Shown: positions 1 through 7,948 of the stretch, piece after piece
Numbering within the stretch: the stretch's first letter is position 1
Layout: each line of letters starts with the position of its first letter
Origin: Nocardia crassostreae
GTDB lineage: Bacteria; Actinomycetota; Actinomycetes; Mycobacteriales; Mycobacteriaceae
Assembly: GCF_001613405.1 (NCBI RefSeq)
Contig: NZ_BDCH01000011.1
Coordinates: 62,001 to 126,000, forward strand
DNA: 64,000 nt
Reading direction: 5' to 3'
Position numbers and translations under genes: made by a program
The notes under the pieces: model-generated
Database searches by the model: none
Told to the model about the DNA's origin: nothing
What the model saw: the letters and a program-made list of their open reading frames with translations, nothing else

Positions 1-412
1 CGACCGTAGTGGTGACCGGTTGCAGAATGCGGGCGATCAGGCCCGAAGGCCGTGCCGCCCAGGCCATTCCGGCCGCCAGGGCGGCGACGACCGTGAGCGC
101 GAAGGCGATACCGCCGAGCAGCAGGGTCGCGGGGGCCGCGGCCGTCAGCAGATCGTTGACCGAGCGGCCGCTCGCGGTGGTGCCGAAGTCGCCGGTCGCC
201 ACGCCGGATATCCAGTCCCAGAAGCGCACCGGCAGTGGGCGATCCAGTCCGAGTTCGTGGCGTTTGGCCGCGAGCGACGCCGGATCGGCATCGCGGCCCA
301 GGGCGGCGCGGGCCGCATCGCCCGGCAGCAGGGCGACCGCCGCGAACACCAGGGCCAGCAGCGTGACCAGCAATGCCAGCCGCCGCGCCACCAGCCCCGC
401 GAAGGTGATCAC
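1..412 (-). CDS. Dipeptide/oligopeptide ABC transporter permease (5' part only)
   Basis: The first 137 codons of an inner-membrane permease; the rest lies beyond the window edge. The N-terminus has one hydrophobic segment (residues about 8-27), then a soluble stretch with the GRDADP and LGLDRPLPVRFWDW-type sequence typical of DppB/OppB proteins, then a second membrane segment (about 95-115). It starts at GTG 412, which overlaps the TGA of the upstream binding protein as GTGA, so the two genes are translationally coupled. It should import peptides, or a metal or siderophore-like ligand, delivered by that binding protein. The family is well supported. The substrate cannot be read from sequence. 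Confidence 0.8.
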   Translation of the reverse strand, partial: MITFAGLVARRLALLVTLLALVFAAVALLPGDAARAALGRDADPASLAAKRHELGLDRPLPVRFWDWISGVATGDFGTTASGRSVNDLLTAAAPATLLLGGIAFALTVVAALAAGMAWAARPSGLIARILQPVTTTV

Positions 413-1923
413 GCCAACCAGGTCCGTTCCAGCTGCATGCGGCCGAAGCCGCCGAGGGTCGGCAGATCCCGGACGCGCGCGGAGGCCACGTCGATGCCGT
501 CGCCCATACCCCACACCAGGTAGCCGCCGCGGTCGTATTGGATGCGTTGCAGTGTCTTGCACGCGGCGGTGAAGGCGTCGGTATTGCCCGCGGCCAGTGC
601 GGCGGCGGTCTCGGCATCGAATTTCGGGTCGCGGAACGCGGTTTCATTGCGGCCGCTCGACGAGATCATGAGCTTGGCCGCGTAGAACAGCGTGGAATCG
701 TTAGTACCCCAGGACACCGTGTACAGCGGGGCGTTCAGCCAGGTGCGGTCGTAGAACGTATTCGATTCCTGGACAACCACTTCCAGCTGAATCCCGGCCT
801 CGCGGGCCTGTGTGGCAATGAGCTTGGCCGATTCCACCTCGCCCGGCGCCTCGGCCTTGGTGACGAGCTCGTAGGTGCGGCCGGTGTCGAATCCGGCCTC
901 GGCGAGCAGGGTGCGGGCGCGCGCCAGATCGCGCGTGCGCTGTGGAATCGTCGTGTCGTACTGGGGATCCCCGGTGCCCATGACGTCATTGGCGATCTCG
1001 CCGTAGCCGGAGTAGACCGGCGTGATCAGGGCGTCCCGGTCCACCGCCAGGCGCAGCGCCGTGCGCACGCGGGCGTCCGCGAACGGACCGTCGGCGGTGC
1101 GCATGGCCAGCGCCAGCGCGGTGTCGTTGGGGCGGCGCACGACCTGCAGCCCATCGCGGCCCGCGGCGGTGCGGCCCGCGATGGCGCCCACATTCGACGC
1201 CAGATCGATCTGCCCGCCGATCACCGCGTTCGACAGCGCGTCGACGCTTTCGAACAGCGTCACCTCGATGGCGTCGAGCTTCGGTTTCGGCCCGTGCCAG
1301 GCGTCATTGCGCACCAGGCGGGCATTGCCCTGCCGGTAGGACTCCAGCTTGAACGGACCCGTCCCGATCGCCTGGGTGAAATCAGTGGTGCCCTGTTTGA
1401 CGGTAAATGTCATCAACCGGGACAGCAGTGGAATCTGGGTATTGGGCGCGGCGAGGCTCAGCACGATCTTGTTCGCGCCGTCGGCGGTGATGTCCTCCGG
1501 TTTCGCCACCGGCATCTTGGATTCGCCGCCGATCTCGCGCAGCCGCCGCAGCGACCACACCACATCCTCGACCGTCACGGGGGAGCCGTCGTGGAAGCGG
1601 GCTCCGTCGGCGATGATGAAGGTCCAGTGGGTCTGCTCGGCATTGGACGACCACGAAGAAGCAAGGCGCGCAGCCACATTCGGATCGCCGCCGGGAACCG
1701 TCAGCGCGTCGTAGACCAGCGAGATGATCAAGAAGTCGCTGTCGTTGGGGATATTGGCGTGCGGATCCTGCTCCAGCTTGGCGACCTTGCCCAGCGCCCC
1801 GACCCGCAGCGTCCCGCCGCCGGAGGAGTCGTCGGAGGAGTCGTCGGAGCACGCGGCGAGCACGAGCATCGCGCCCAATCCCGCACCGGCTCGCAGTATT
1901 TGACGTCTGGTCGCCTGCACCAT
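409..1923 (-). CDS. ABC transporter substrate-binding lipoprotein, family 5 (DppA/OppA-like)
   Basis: A 504-residue extracytoplasmic binding protein. The N-terminus carries a twin-arginine-like RRQIL motif at residues 6-10 and a lipobox LAAC ending in Cys25, so it is probably exported folded and lipid-anchored. An acidic/serine linker follows, then a full family-5 fold with GARFHDGSPVTVEDVVWSLRR and GTGPFKL-type motifs. ATG 1923 was chosen because it places the signal peptide correctly; the same frame stays open further upstream but without a signal. It overlaps the permease start by three bases (GTGA). An IdeR-like half-box sits 38 bp upstream, so iron control is possible but unproven. Confidence 0.88.
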   Translation of the reverse strand: MVQATRRQILRAGAGLGAMLVLAACSDDSSDDSSGGGTLRVGALGKVAKLEQDPHANIPNDSDFLIISLVYDALTVPGGDPNVAARLASSWSSNAEQTHWTFIIADGARFHDGSPVTVEDVVWSLRRLREIGGESKMPVAKPEDITADGANKIVLSLAAPNTQIPLLSRLMTFTVKQGTTDFTQAIGTGPFKLESYRQGNARLVRNDAWHGPKPKLDAIEVTLFESVDALSNAVIGGQIDLASNVGAIAGRTAAGRDGLQVVRRPNDTALALAMRTADGPFADARVRTALRLAVDRDALITPVYSGYGEIANDVMGTGDPQYDTTIPQRTRDLARARTLLAEAGFDTGRTYELVTKAEAPGEVESAKLIATQAREAGIQLEVVVQESNTFYDRTWLNAPLYTVSWGTNDSTLFYAAKLMISSSGRNETAFRDPKFDAETAAALAAGNTDAFTAACKTLQRIQYDRGGYLVWGMGDGIDVASARVRDLPTLGGFGRMQLERTWLA

Positions 1924-1960
1924 CGAAACCTCTCGACACCTCGGATGGAACTGCCTTGCG

Positions 1961-1979
1961 TGAGCGGAGGCTACCCTAA
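1961..1979 (-). promoter_or_regulatory. Candidate IdeR/DtxR iron box
   Basis: Read on the minus strand, the site begins TTAGGGTAGCCT and matches about 14 of 19 positions of the actinobacterial iron-box consensus TWAGGTWAGSCTWACCTWA. The left half is nearly perfect and the right half is poor. It lies 38 bp before the binding-protein ATG, where a repressor could act. Resemblance by eye only. Confidence 0.4.
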
Positions 1980-2815
1980 CTATGGGCCGCCGTGGTCGGC
2001 GGCGACAAGACGCACTGCGATCAAGCCCACCCTTTCGGTGCGCCGCCACCGGTAATAGCGTCGATGTACGCCTCGTACAACGACGTACAGCCAGTGGATC
2101 GCCCTCCCGCCGCGGCAAATCTGCGAGGTGCGGCAATCCGGCCCAGTGTCCCGAGTGGAACCCGGCTGTCACCTCGGGGCGCATGCACGCCACTCCGGCC
2201 GTGGGCAGCATGGGCGACCAACTCCGGCGGGGCCGCACCAGTGAAGCGACCCCGCAGGCGCTTCGCGAAACCGTTCGTCCTCGCCAACTATGTCCCGGAG
2301 CGCGAAATCGCCATCGAGCAGCCGGAACCTGCCGGGCGAACGCGCTTGCGCCGGACGCTGACCCCGTACGACGGCACATCGAACTCATCGTGCAAGCAGC
2401 TCGCCTTCACCGGCGACTCGGCTCCGCCGTTTCGCATGGTAGTCAGCGACCTGCCGCACAGCGATGCCCAAACCTGCCTCGACAGCCCGGCTCGCAGGTG
2501 TGCGCGGCCAGGCGCGGACGCGCTGTCGGTGGTCATCGCGGGCGGCAGTGCTGCGCTGAGCCGGATACTCACCGCCGATCTCACCTCCCGTGGCCACCGG
2601 GGTCGGTATTCTCGCTCGTCGCACCGATCCTGCACTGTCCTACGACCGGTACGAATGGGACGGCCGATTGGTCGGCGACTGGGTTGCCACCCTGCGCAAT
2701 CCGGGCCACACCGCCCTGATCAACTCAGCGGGCAAGATCGTCGACTGCCGCCCCGGCGGCCGCGCGAAGCTTCTCGACCGGCGTCGTCCGTTCGCCCGCC
2801 ATCGTGCTGGGGCGC
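1980..2815. other. About 840 bp with no convincing gene
   Basis: Several frames are open on both strands, as expected at this GC content, but none resembles a known protein. The best candidate is a plus-strand frame from GTG 2590 to the TGA at 2853, 87 codons, containing YDRYEWDGRLVGDWVATL. It has no clear ribosome site and runs 38 bp into the end of the opposing toxin gene. The stretch could be the decayed remains of a gene between the transporter and the toxin-antitoxin pair. Confidence 0.5.
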
Positions 2816-3136
2816 TTAAGGGAGTCCTAGCGCGATCGCAAGTGCTCGATTGACCGCGAGTAGCGACGCCGGTGTGAGCGCGCCGAGGTAGTCGCCGAGT
2901 TCGCCTTTGCCGAGTGGTTCGATGTTGTCGGTGTTGACGTACCCGGCGAGCGGATCGGACGGGCCGAGTTCAACCCAGGTCGGCAGCTGCCGCTTCGTGG
3001 TGGTCAGCCGGACGGCGAGCACATCATCGGTAACCCGGTTGCGGGCGTTATTCGACACGATCAACCAGGGTTTCGCCCCGTAGCCGAGATCGGCGCGGTA
3101 AACCTGTCCACGTATGGGCGCAGCAGTGGGTGTCAC
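2816..3136 (-). CDS. MazF/PemK-type endoribonuclease toxin
   Basis: A 106-residue PemK/MazF-fold protein, the normal size for this family. The N-terminal IRGQVYRADLGYGAKPWLIVSNNARN block is the MazF signature; the RGxV(Y/W) start and the SNNARN strand shape the RNA-cleaving pocket. Family members cut single-stranded mRNA at short motifs and stop growth unless bound by the antitoxin. GTG 3136 overlaps the antitoxin stop (GTGA), so the toxin is co-translated behind its antitoxin. The cleavage specificity cannot be predicted from the sequence. Confidence 0.85.
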   Translation of the reverse strand: MTPTAAPIRGQVYRADLGYGAKPWLIVSNNARNRVTDDVLAVRLTTTKRQLPTWVELGPSDPLAGYVNTDNIEPLGKGELGDYLGALTPASLLAVNRALAIALGLP

Positions 3137-3375
3137 GTGGTGGCCTGCCGCCTGTTACGGCGTGCCCGCAGTGCGGCGCGCTCCTCGTCGTGCTCGTACG
3201 GGTAGGTCGGGGATTCGGCCACGGCCGCTTGGTAGGCGTCGAGTAGCCGCTGTTCCTGTAGATGCTGCCAAGCTTCGTGGATCGCTGCTACGACGGCCGC
3301 GGAGCGTGAGGCGGCGCCCGCTGCTTCGAGATCCTTGAGCCGCTGGAACGTCTCTTCGTCCAGCCGAACCGTCAT
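3133..3375 (-). CDS. Ribbon-helix-helix antitoxin (MazE-like)
   Basis: An 80-residue protein. Residues 1-42 form a ribbon-helix-helix DNA-binding domain (MTVRLDEETFQRLKDLEAAG, then a helix rich in Ala/Val). The charged tail (EHDEERAALRARRNRR) is the usual flexible toxin-binding segment. ATG 3375 was preferred to the longer frame because the RHH strand begins with MTVRLD. It is first in a two-gene operon with the MazF-like toxin. RHH antitoxins normally repress their own promoter, and an inverted repeat lies directly upstream of this start. Confidence 0.85.
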   Translation of the reverse strand: MTVRLDEETFQRLKDLEAAGAASRSAAVVAAIHEAWQHLQEQRLLDAYQAAVAESPTYPYEHDEERAALRARRNRRQATT

Positions 3376-3377
3376 CG

Positions 3378-3396
3378 CATATGTCACACAGATATG
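3378..3396. promoter_or_regulatory. Inverted repeat at the toxin-antitoxin promoter
   Basis: CATAT and ATATG arms separated by nine bases, ending three bases before the antitoxin start codon. The position and AT-rich half-sites suit an autoregulatory operator for the RHH antitoxin. This is inference from position and symmetry. Confidence 0.4.
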
Positions 3397-3455
3397 ATAC
3401 CGCTTGATGAACCGCAAGGGCCAGTCCCTAATCGAAGACGTGGTTCAAGATCCGT

Positions 3456-3490
3456 ACCTGCTTTCATAACCGTTGGTTATGAAAGCAGGT
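3456..3490. promoter_or_regulatory. Perfect 16-bp inverted repeat upstream of the DoxX gene
   Basis: The left arm ACCTGCTTTCATAACC (3456-3471) is exactly complementary to GGTTATGAAAGCAGGT (3475-3490), with a three-base spacer. It sits in the divergent intergenic region between the antitoxin (start 3375) and the DoxX gene (start 3528), 37 bp before the latter. The AT-rich centre ATAACCnnnGGTTAT looks like a dimeric repressor operator. No T-tract follows, so a terminator is less likely. Confidence 0.7.
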
Positions 3491-3527
3491 ATTGGAGTGT
3501 TCCGGCGCGGGCGACCAGGCTGGTGGC

Positions 3528-3878
3528 ATGTTCATCGCCTATGTCGTCGTCGCCGTGATCACCATCCTGATCAATACCGCCGAGGCCGTGGCCAATTACG
3601 GCAAGCATCCGCAGGTACTGAAGAACATGGACGAGGTGCGGGTGCCGCGGCCATTGTTGCCGCTGCTGGCGACGCTCAAGGCCGCGGGATCCATCGGGCT
3701 CGTGATCGGGCTGCTGTGGTGGCCGCCGCTGGGCATTGCGGCGGCGGTCGGGTTCACGGTGTTCTACCTCTGCGCGGTGACGGTGCACCTGCGGACCGGG
3801 GTGGTGCACAATATCGCCTTCCCGATCTTCTTCCTCGCCACCGCCGCGGGCACCGTCGCCCTGGGCCTCGCCCACTGA
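3528..3878 (+). CDS. DoxX family small membrane protein
   Basis: A 116-residue protein with four predicted membrane helices (about residues 2-22, 46-68, 70-90 and 94-114). The charged loop after helix 1 contains NYGKHPQVLKNMDEVRVPR, and helix 2 carries the LKAAGSIGLVIGLL pattern of DoxX-like proteins. The molecular role of actinobacterial DoxX proteins is poorly defined; some interact with thiol or redox systems. ATG 3528 was chosen because the first helix starts there. Its promoter region carries the perfect palindrome, so dedicated transcriptional control is likely, though no regulator gene adjoins it. Confidence 0.8.
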   Translation: MFIAYVVVAVITILINTAEAVANYGKHPQVLKNMDEVRVPRPLLPLLATLKAAGSIGLVIGLLWWPPLGIAAAVGFTVFYLCAVTVHLRTGVVHNIAFPIFFLATAAGTVALGLAH

Positions 3879-3910
3879 GCCCCGGGAACCCGCGCTGAGC
3901 CCCGGGAACC
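3875..3910 (+). repeat. 16-bp direct repeat over the DoxX stop codon
   Basis: CTGAGCCCCGGGAACC occurs at 3875-3890 and again at 3895-3910, a 20-bp period. The first copy contains the DoxX stop codon. It looks like a small local tandem duplication in the gap before the oxidoreductase gene. Confidence 0.75.
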
Positions 3911-3977
3911 ACTGACACCGGAAATGGGGGCACATGCCCGATACCCCTGCCCGGCCCGGGTCCATAGCGTTCTCCGC

Positions 3978-5172
3978 ATGATTCAGCACCACATCGTCGT
4001 ATTCGGTGGCGGTTACGCGGGCATGACGTGTGCGCTGCGGCTGGATCGACGGCTGCGCCACCGCGACGATGTGCACATCACCCTGGTGAATCCGTCCCCC
4101 CCGGTTCACCGAGCGGCTGCGGACCCATCAACTGGCGGCGGGGCGGCAGCCCGCGGAGTACCGGATCGAGGACCTGCTCGAGCCGACCGCGGTCGAATTC
4201 ATCTGCGGCACGGCCACCGTCATCGACACCGAGACCCGCATGCTCGCCGTGGAGACGTTGGGGCAGAAGCGGCACCTCGACTACGACGTCCTGGTCTACG
4301 CCCTGGGCAGCACGGCCGATACCCGGCCGGTCCCGGGCGCGGACCGGTTCGCGCACACCCTGGACTCGCCGCAGCGGGCCGGACAGCTGGCGCACCGGCT
4401 CGGCGAACTCGGTGCGGGCGCGACGGTGACGGTGTGCGGTGGCGGGCTCACCGGTGTGGAGGGCGCCGCCGAGATCGCGGAAGCCTATCCGCACCTGCGG
4501 GTTTCCCTGGTGAGCCGGGGCGAGCCCGCGGCCGTGCTGGGTCCGAAGGCGCGCGCGTACGTGCGGTCCGCCTTCGACCGGCTGGGCATTGCGGTGCGTA
4601 TGGGAGCGGTCACCGAGGTGCTGCCGCACGCGGTGGAACTGGACGGGGGCGAGCTGCTGCCCTCCGATGTCACGGTATGGACCGCCGGGGTGCGGGTGCC
4701 CACGCTGGCGGCCGATTCCGGAATCGGCACGGACGCGCGGGATCTGGTCACCGTCGATCCCACGCTGCGGGCGGTGACCCATCCCGATATCTACGCCATC
4801 GGCGATGCCGCCGCCATCCGGCAGGCGTGGGGAGAACTGCACGGCACCTGCCAGAGCGCGCTCCCGGCGGGTGCGCACGCCGCCGACCAGATCGCGCGGG
4901 AACTGCGCGGGCTGGAGCCGAAACCGTTCCGGTTCGGCTACTTTCACCAGCCGGTCAGCCTCGGCCGCGGCGATGCGGTGATCCAGTACGTGCGCCCCGA
5001 CGAGCGGCCGCGGCGGTTCGTGCTGACCGGTCCGCGGGCGGTGCGCTACAAGGAATACATCAGCCGCCGCCCGGTGCGGACCTATCGGCGGCTGCCCGGA
5101 CTGTTCGGTCTGCTGGCTTCGACCGGCGCGTCCAAAGGCGGGTGGGCCACCCGCAAGGCGTACTCGGGATAA
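3978..5172 (+). pseudogene. NDH-2-like FAD/NAD(P)-dependent oxidoreductase, frameshifted
   Basis: The N-terminal part (from ATG 3978) has the FAD-binding IVVFGGGYAGMTCALRL motif. The remainder, with the NAD-binding VTVCGGGLTGVEGAAE motif and the C-terminal IYAIGDAAAI motif, continues to 5172 in the next frame. The break falls in a run of seven C at 4096-4102. Removing one C restores NPSPRFTERLRTHQ and one 397-codon protein, the normal size for this pyridine-nucleotide disulfide oxidoreductase/NDH-2 family. These enzymes pass electrons from NAD(P)H through FAD to a quinone or other acceptor. It is convergent with the first LuxR regulator, 11 bp away. The lesion could be a sequencing error or a real recent mutation. 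Confidence 0.8.
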
Positions 5173-5183
5173 CCGGGTTCGGT

Positions 5184-7892
5184 TCAGTCCAGTTCGAGGC
5201 GGGGCAGCTCCACCCGGCTCGATACGCCGAGTTTGCGGAAGGCCCGGGACAGATGGTGGCCCACCGTCTTCGGGCTGAGGAACAGCCGGGCCGCGATCTC
5301 CTTGTTGGTCGCGCCGGTCGCCGCCAGCCGCACCACCTGGAGCTCCTGCGGGCTCAGCGCGGCGGCCGGTTCGGACCGCTGCTCCGGCGCCGCGCCCGCG
5401 GCGCGCAGTTCCGCGCGCGCCCGGTCCGCCCACAACCGTGCACCCAGCCGCTCGAAGGTGGTGAGGGCCTCGCGCAGTTCGGCGCGGGCCTCGGCGGTGC
5501 GCCGCTCCCGGCGCAGGCATTCGCCGCACAGCAGGCCGGTGCGCGCCCGGTCGAACCAGCGATCCTGGCGGGCATGCGATTTCATGGCCCGCGCATAGGT
5601 TTCGGGATCATTGTCGAGCAGTGCCGTGGCCCGCAGCAGCAGCGCCTCGGCCCACGGCGCCCCCAGCGCGTCCGACCACAGCCGCAGCTCGGCCAGCGCC
5701 GCCCGGGCGCGGTCGGGTTCATTGCCGCGGACCGCGGCTTCCACCCGGTCCGCATAGGCGGTCAGCCACTGCGTGTGCCGGTCGGCGGCCGAATGATCCA
5801 GCGCCTCCAGATGTTCCAGCGCCGCGCCGTAGCGCCCGCGGCCCAGCTCCAGCATGCCGAGGGCCCAGCCGAAATAGCGTCGATGGACCAGGGTGTGCCC
5901 CGGCCGGGCGAGTCCGTCGCGGACCAGCCGCAGGCACCGCTCGTCATCGCCGCCGATCGCGGCCAGCATGGCCAGATTGGCCTCGGCGTGCATGATGCGC
6001 ACCGGCTGATCGATATTCTCGGCCAGGCGGCGGCCCTCGGTGGAGAGGATCTCCGCCGCCCGGAAGCGGCCGCTCACGAATTCCACGGTACCCAGCCACA
6101 ATTCGACCGCCGCCAGCAAACCCAGTCGCCCCCGGGTCCGGCAGTACTCCTCGAGTTCGGTGAGAATCTCCCGGGCGAGGTCCATATCGCCGAGGACCAG
6201 CGCCTGGGTGGCGACGATGAACCGCACGGCGGGTTCGCGATGCCGGAGATGTTCCGGCATGGTCACATTCCGCCGCAGCAGCGCGATGCCCGCGGCCGGA
6301 TCGTCGGCGAACAAGGCCAGGATGGCTTCATAGATGCGCAGATAGGTATTGCGATCGGCGCTCGGCGGCAGATCGGCGAGCAGGGCGTGCGCGGCCCGGA
6401 AGGCGTCCACATCGCCGATGGCCCAGGCGATCCGGCCCGCGTCCAGCAGCAGGACGGCGGCCCGGTCCGGTTCCTCCGGCCCCGCCAGTCGCGCCGCGTC
6501 GAGCAGCAGCCGGTACGCCTCCTCCGGTGCGCCATTGTCCAGTTCGATCTGCGCGAGCACCGCGCAGGTGCGGGCGCAATACAGCCGTTCCGGGCCGAGT
6601 GGGCTGCCCTCGGCGATCAGGCGTTCGCCCAGCAGTCGGCCCGCGGTGGCCAGGCGCCCGGCGCGCGCGTATTGCCCGGCGGCAGCGGCATTCTCGATGG
6701 CGTGCATCAGGCGGCGGGCCTGTTCGGACCGATCCGGCGTGAGCTGGGCGGCGCGCTCCCAGGCGCTGGCGGCGGCGCCGTGGCCGGTCCGTTCGCCCGC
6801 CCGCTCGGCCGCGGATTCCAGTGCGGCCGCGACGGTTTCCTCGGGTGCGGTGGCCGCGGCGGCGCGATGCCAGGCGCGGCGGTCCGGATCGAAGAGCAGC
6901 GTGTACGCAATGGCGGTGTGCACGGCGCGGCGCTGGGCGTCGGTGGCGCTGCGATAGGCGGCGGCGCGCATGAGCGGATGCCGGAACCATACGGTCTGCC
7001 CCGAGACGCCGAGCATGCCGGTGGATTCCGCATGCGCCAGGGCCCGCGCATCGGAGCCGAGCGCGACCAGCACGCGCAGCGCCAGCCCCAGATCATTGCT
7101 CTCATCGGCGGCGGCCACCAGCAAGGCCAGGCGGGCCGCCTCGGGCAGGTCGGCGATATGGCCCCGATAACCTGACAGCAGCCGCTCCGGCAGATCCAGC
7201 GGGCCCACCGGCGGGGCGTCCAGATTCATGCCCGGCAGTTCCAGCAGGGCGAGCGGATTGCCAGCGGATTCGGCGATCACCCGATCCCGCATCTCGACCG
7301 GCAACCGCGGAACCCGCTCCGCCAGCAAGGCTTTCGCCTCGTCGGGTGCGAGCGGGGCGGGCTGCAACCGCGGCAGACCAGGCGCGTCGAACTCCGGGCG
7401 GCCCGCGAACACCATGACGATGCCCTCGTCGCCGAGGCGGCGCGCGGTGAACAGCAGGGCGTCCGTGGTCGGCTGGTCGAGCCACTGCGCGTCATCGACC
7501 AGACACAGTACCGGGCCCTCCGCCGAGAACTCCGACAGCAGTGACAGGGTGGCCAGGCCGATCAGGAACCGCTCGGCGGGCTCGACGGCCTGCTCCATAC
7601 CGAGCGCACCGCACAGCGCCCGGCGCTGCGGTTCCGGCAGGACGGTCTCGAGGTGCAGCGCCGGGTCCAGCAACTGCCGCAGCCCGGCGAAGGGCAGTTC
7701 CGCCTGGCACTCCACACCCGCGCAGCGCAGCACCCGCCACTCGGAATCGGCCAGTTCCGCGGCGCGCTCCAGCAGCGCCGACTTCCCTTCACCCGCACCC
7801 GCGATGATCGCCAGCGCACCGCTGTCGCCCGCGGCGCCGCCGGACAACAGGCTGCTGATCCGCCGCTCTTCCTCCAACCGGCCGTACAGCAT
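5184..7892 (-). CDS. Large ATPase-LuxR transcriptional regulator (paralogue 1)
   Basis: A 902-residue regulator of the LAL/STAND type. A P-loop GAGEGKSAL lies at residues 32-40, and a Walker B block LCLVDDAQWLD follows about 100 residues later. A long helical, tetratricopeptide-like middle comes next. The last 60 residues form a LuxR helix-turn-helix (LSPQELQVVRLAATGATNKEIAARLFLSPKTVGHH). In this family, ligand and ATP binding control oligomerisation and promoter activation. It is the first of three paralogues in 10 kb, transcribed toward the oxidoreductase gene. Its start is within 60 bp of the end of paralogue 2, so the two may share a transcript. The targets are unknown. Confidence 0.9.
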   Translation of the reverse strand: MLYGRLEEERRISSLLSGGAAGDSGALAIIAGAGEGKSALLERAAELADSEWRVLRCAGVECQAELPFAGLRQLLDPALHLETVLPEPQRRALCGALGMEQAVEPAERFLIGLATLSLLSEFSAEGPVLCLVDDAQWLDQPTTDALLFTARRLGDEGIVMVFAGRPEFDAPGLPRLQPAPLAPDEAKALLAERVPRLPVEMRDRVIAESAGNPLALLELPGMNLDAPPVGPLDLPERLLSGYRGHIADLPEAARLALLVAAADESNDLGLALRVLVALGSDARALAHAESTGMLGVSGQTVWFRHPLMRAAAYRSATDAQRRAVHTAIAYTLLFDPDRRAWHRAAAATAPEETVAAALESAAERAGERTGHGAAASAWERAAQLTPDRSEQARRLMHAIENAAAAGQYARAGRLATAGRLLGERLIAEGSPLGPERLYCARTCAVLAQIELDNGAPEEAYRLLLDAARLAGPEEPDRAAVLLLDAGRIAWAIGDVDAFRAAHALLADLPPSADRNTYLRIYEAILALFADDPAAGIALLRRNVTMPEHLRHREPAVRFIVATQALVLGDMDLAREILTELEEYCRTRGRLGLLAAVELWLGTVEFVSGRFRAAEILSTEGRRLAENIDQPVRIMHAEANLAMLAAIGGDDERCLRLVRDGLARPGHTLVHRRYFGWALGMLELGRGRYGAALEHLEALDHSAADRHTQWLTAYADRVEAAVRGNEPDRARAALAELRLWSDALGAPWAEALLLRATALLDNDPETYARAMKSHARQDRWFDRARTGLLCGECLRRERRTAEARAELREALTTFERLGARLWADRARAELRAAGAAPEQRSEPAAALSPQELQVVRLAATGATNKEIAARLFLSPKTVGHHLSRAFRKLGVSSRVELPRLELD

Positions 7893-7948
7893 CGCTCGAA
7901 CTTAGCGGCCCGGATCGGCGGCTCGAAAATCCCGATCGGCCCCCGCGC

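Noticed and set aside
2590..2853. An 87-codon plus-strand frame with some protein-like segments
   Set aside because: It has no ribosome site or family match and overlaps the end of the toxin gene; reported only as part of the unassigned region.
3924..7175. A plus-strand open frame of about 1080 codons
   Set aside because: It begins inside the oxidoreductase gene and then runs antisense to the first LuxR regulator. Its sequence is low-complexity Arg/Gly/Ala, a common shadow in high-GC DNA.
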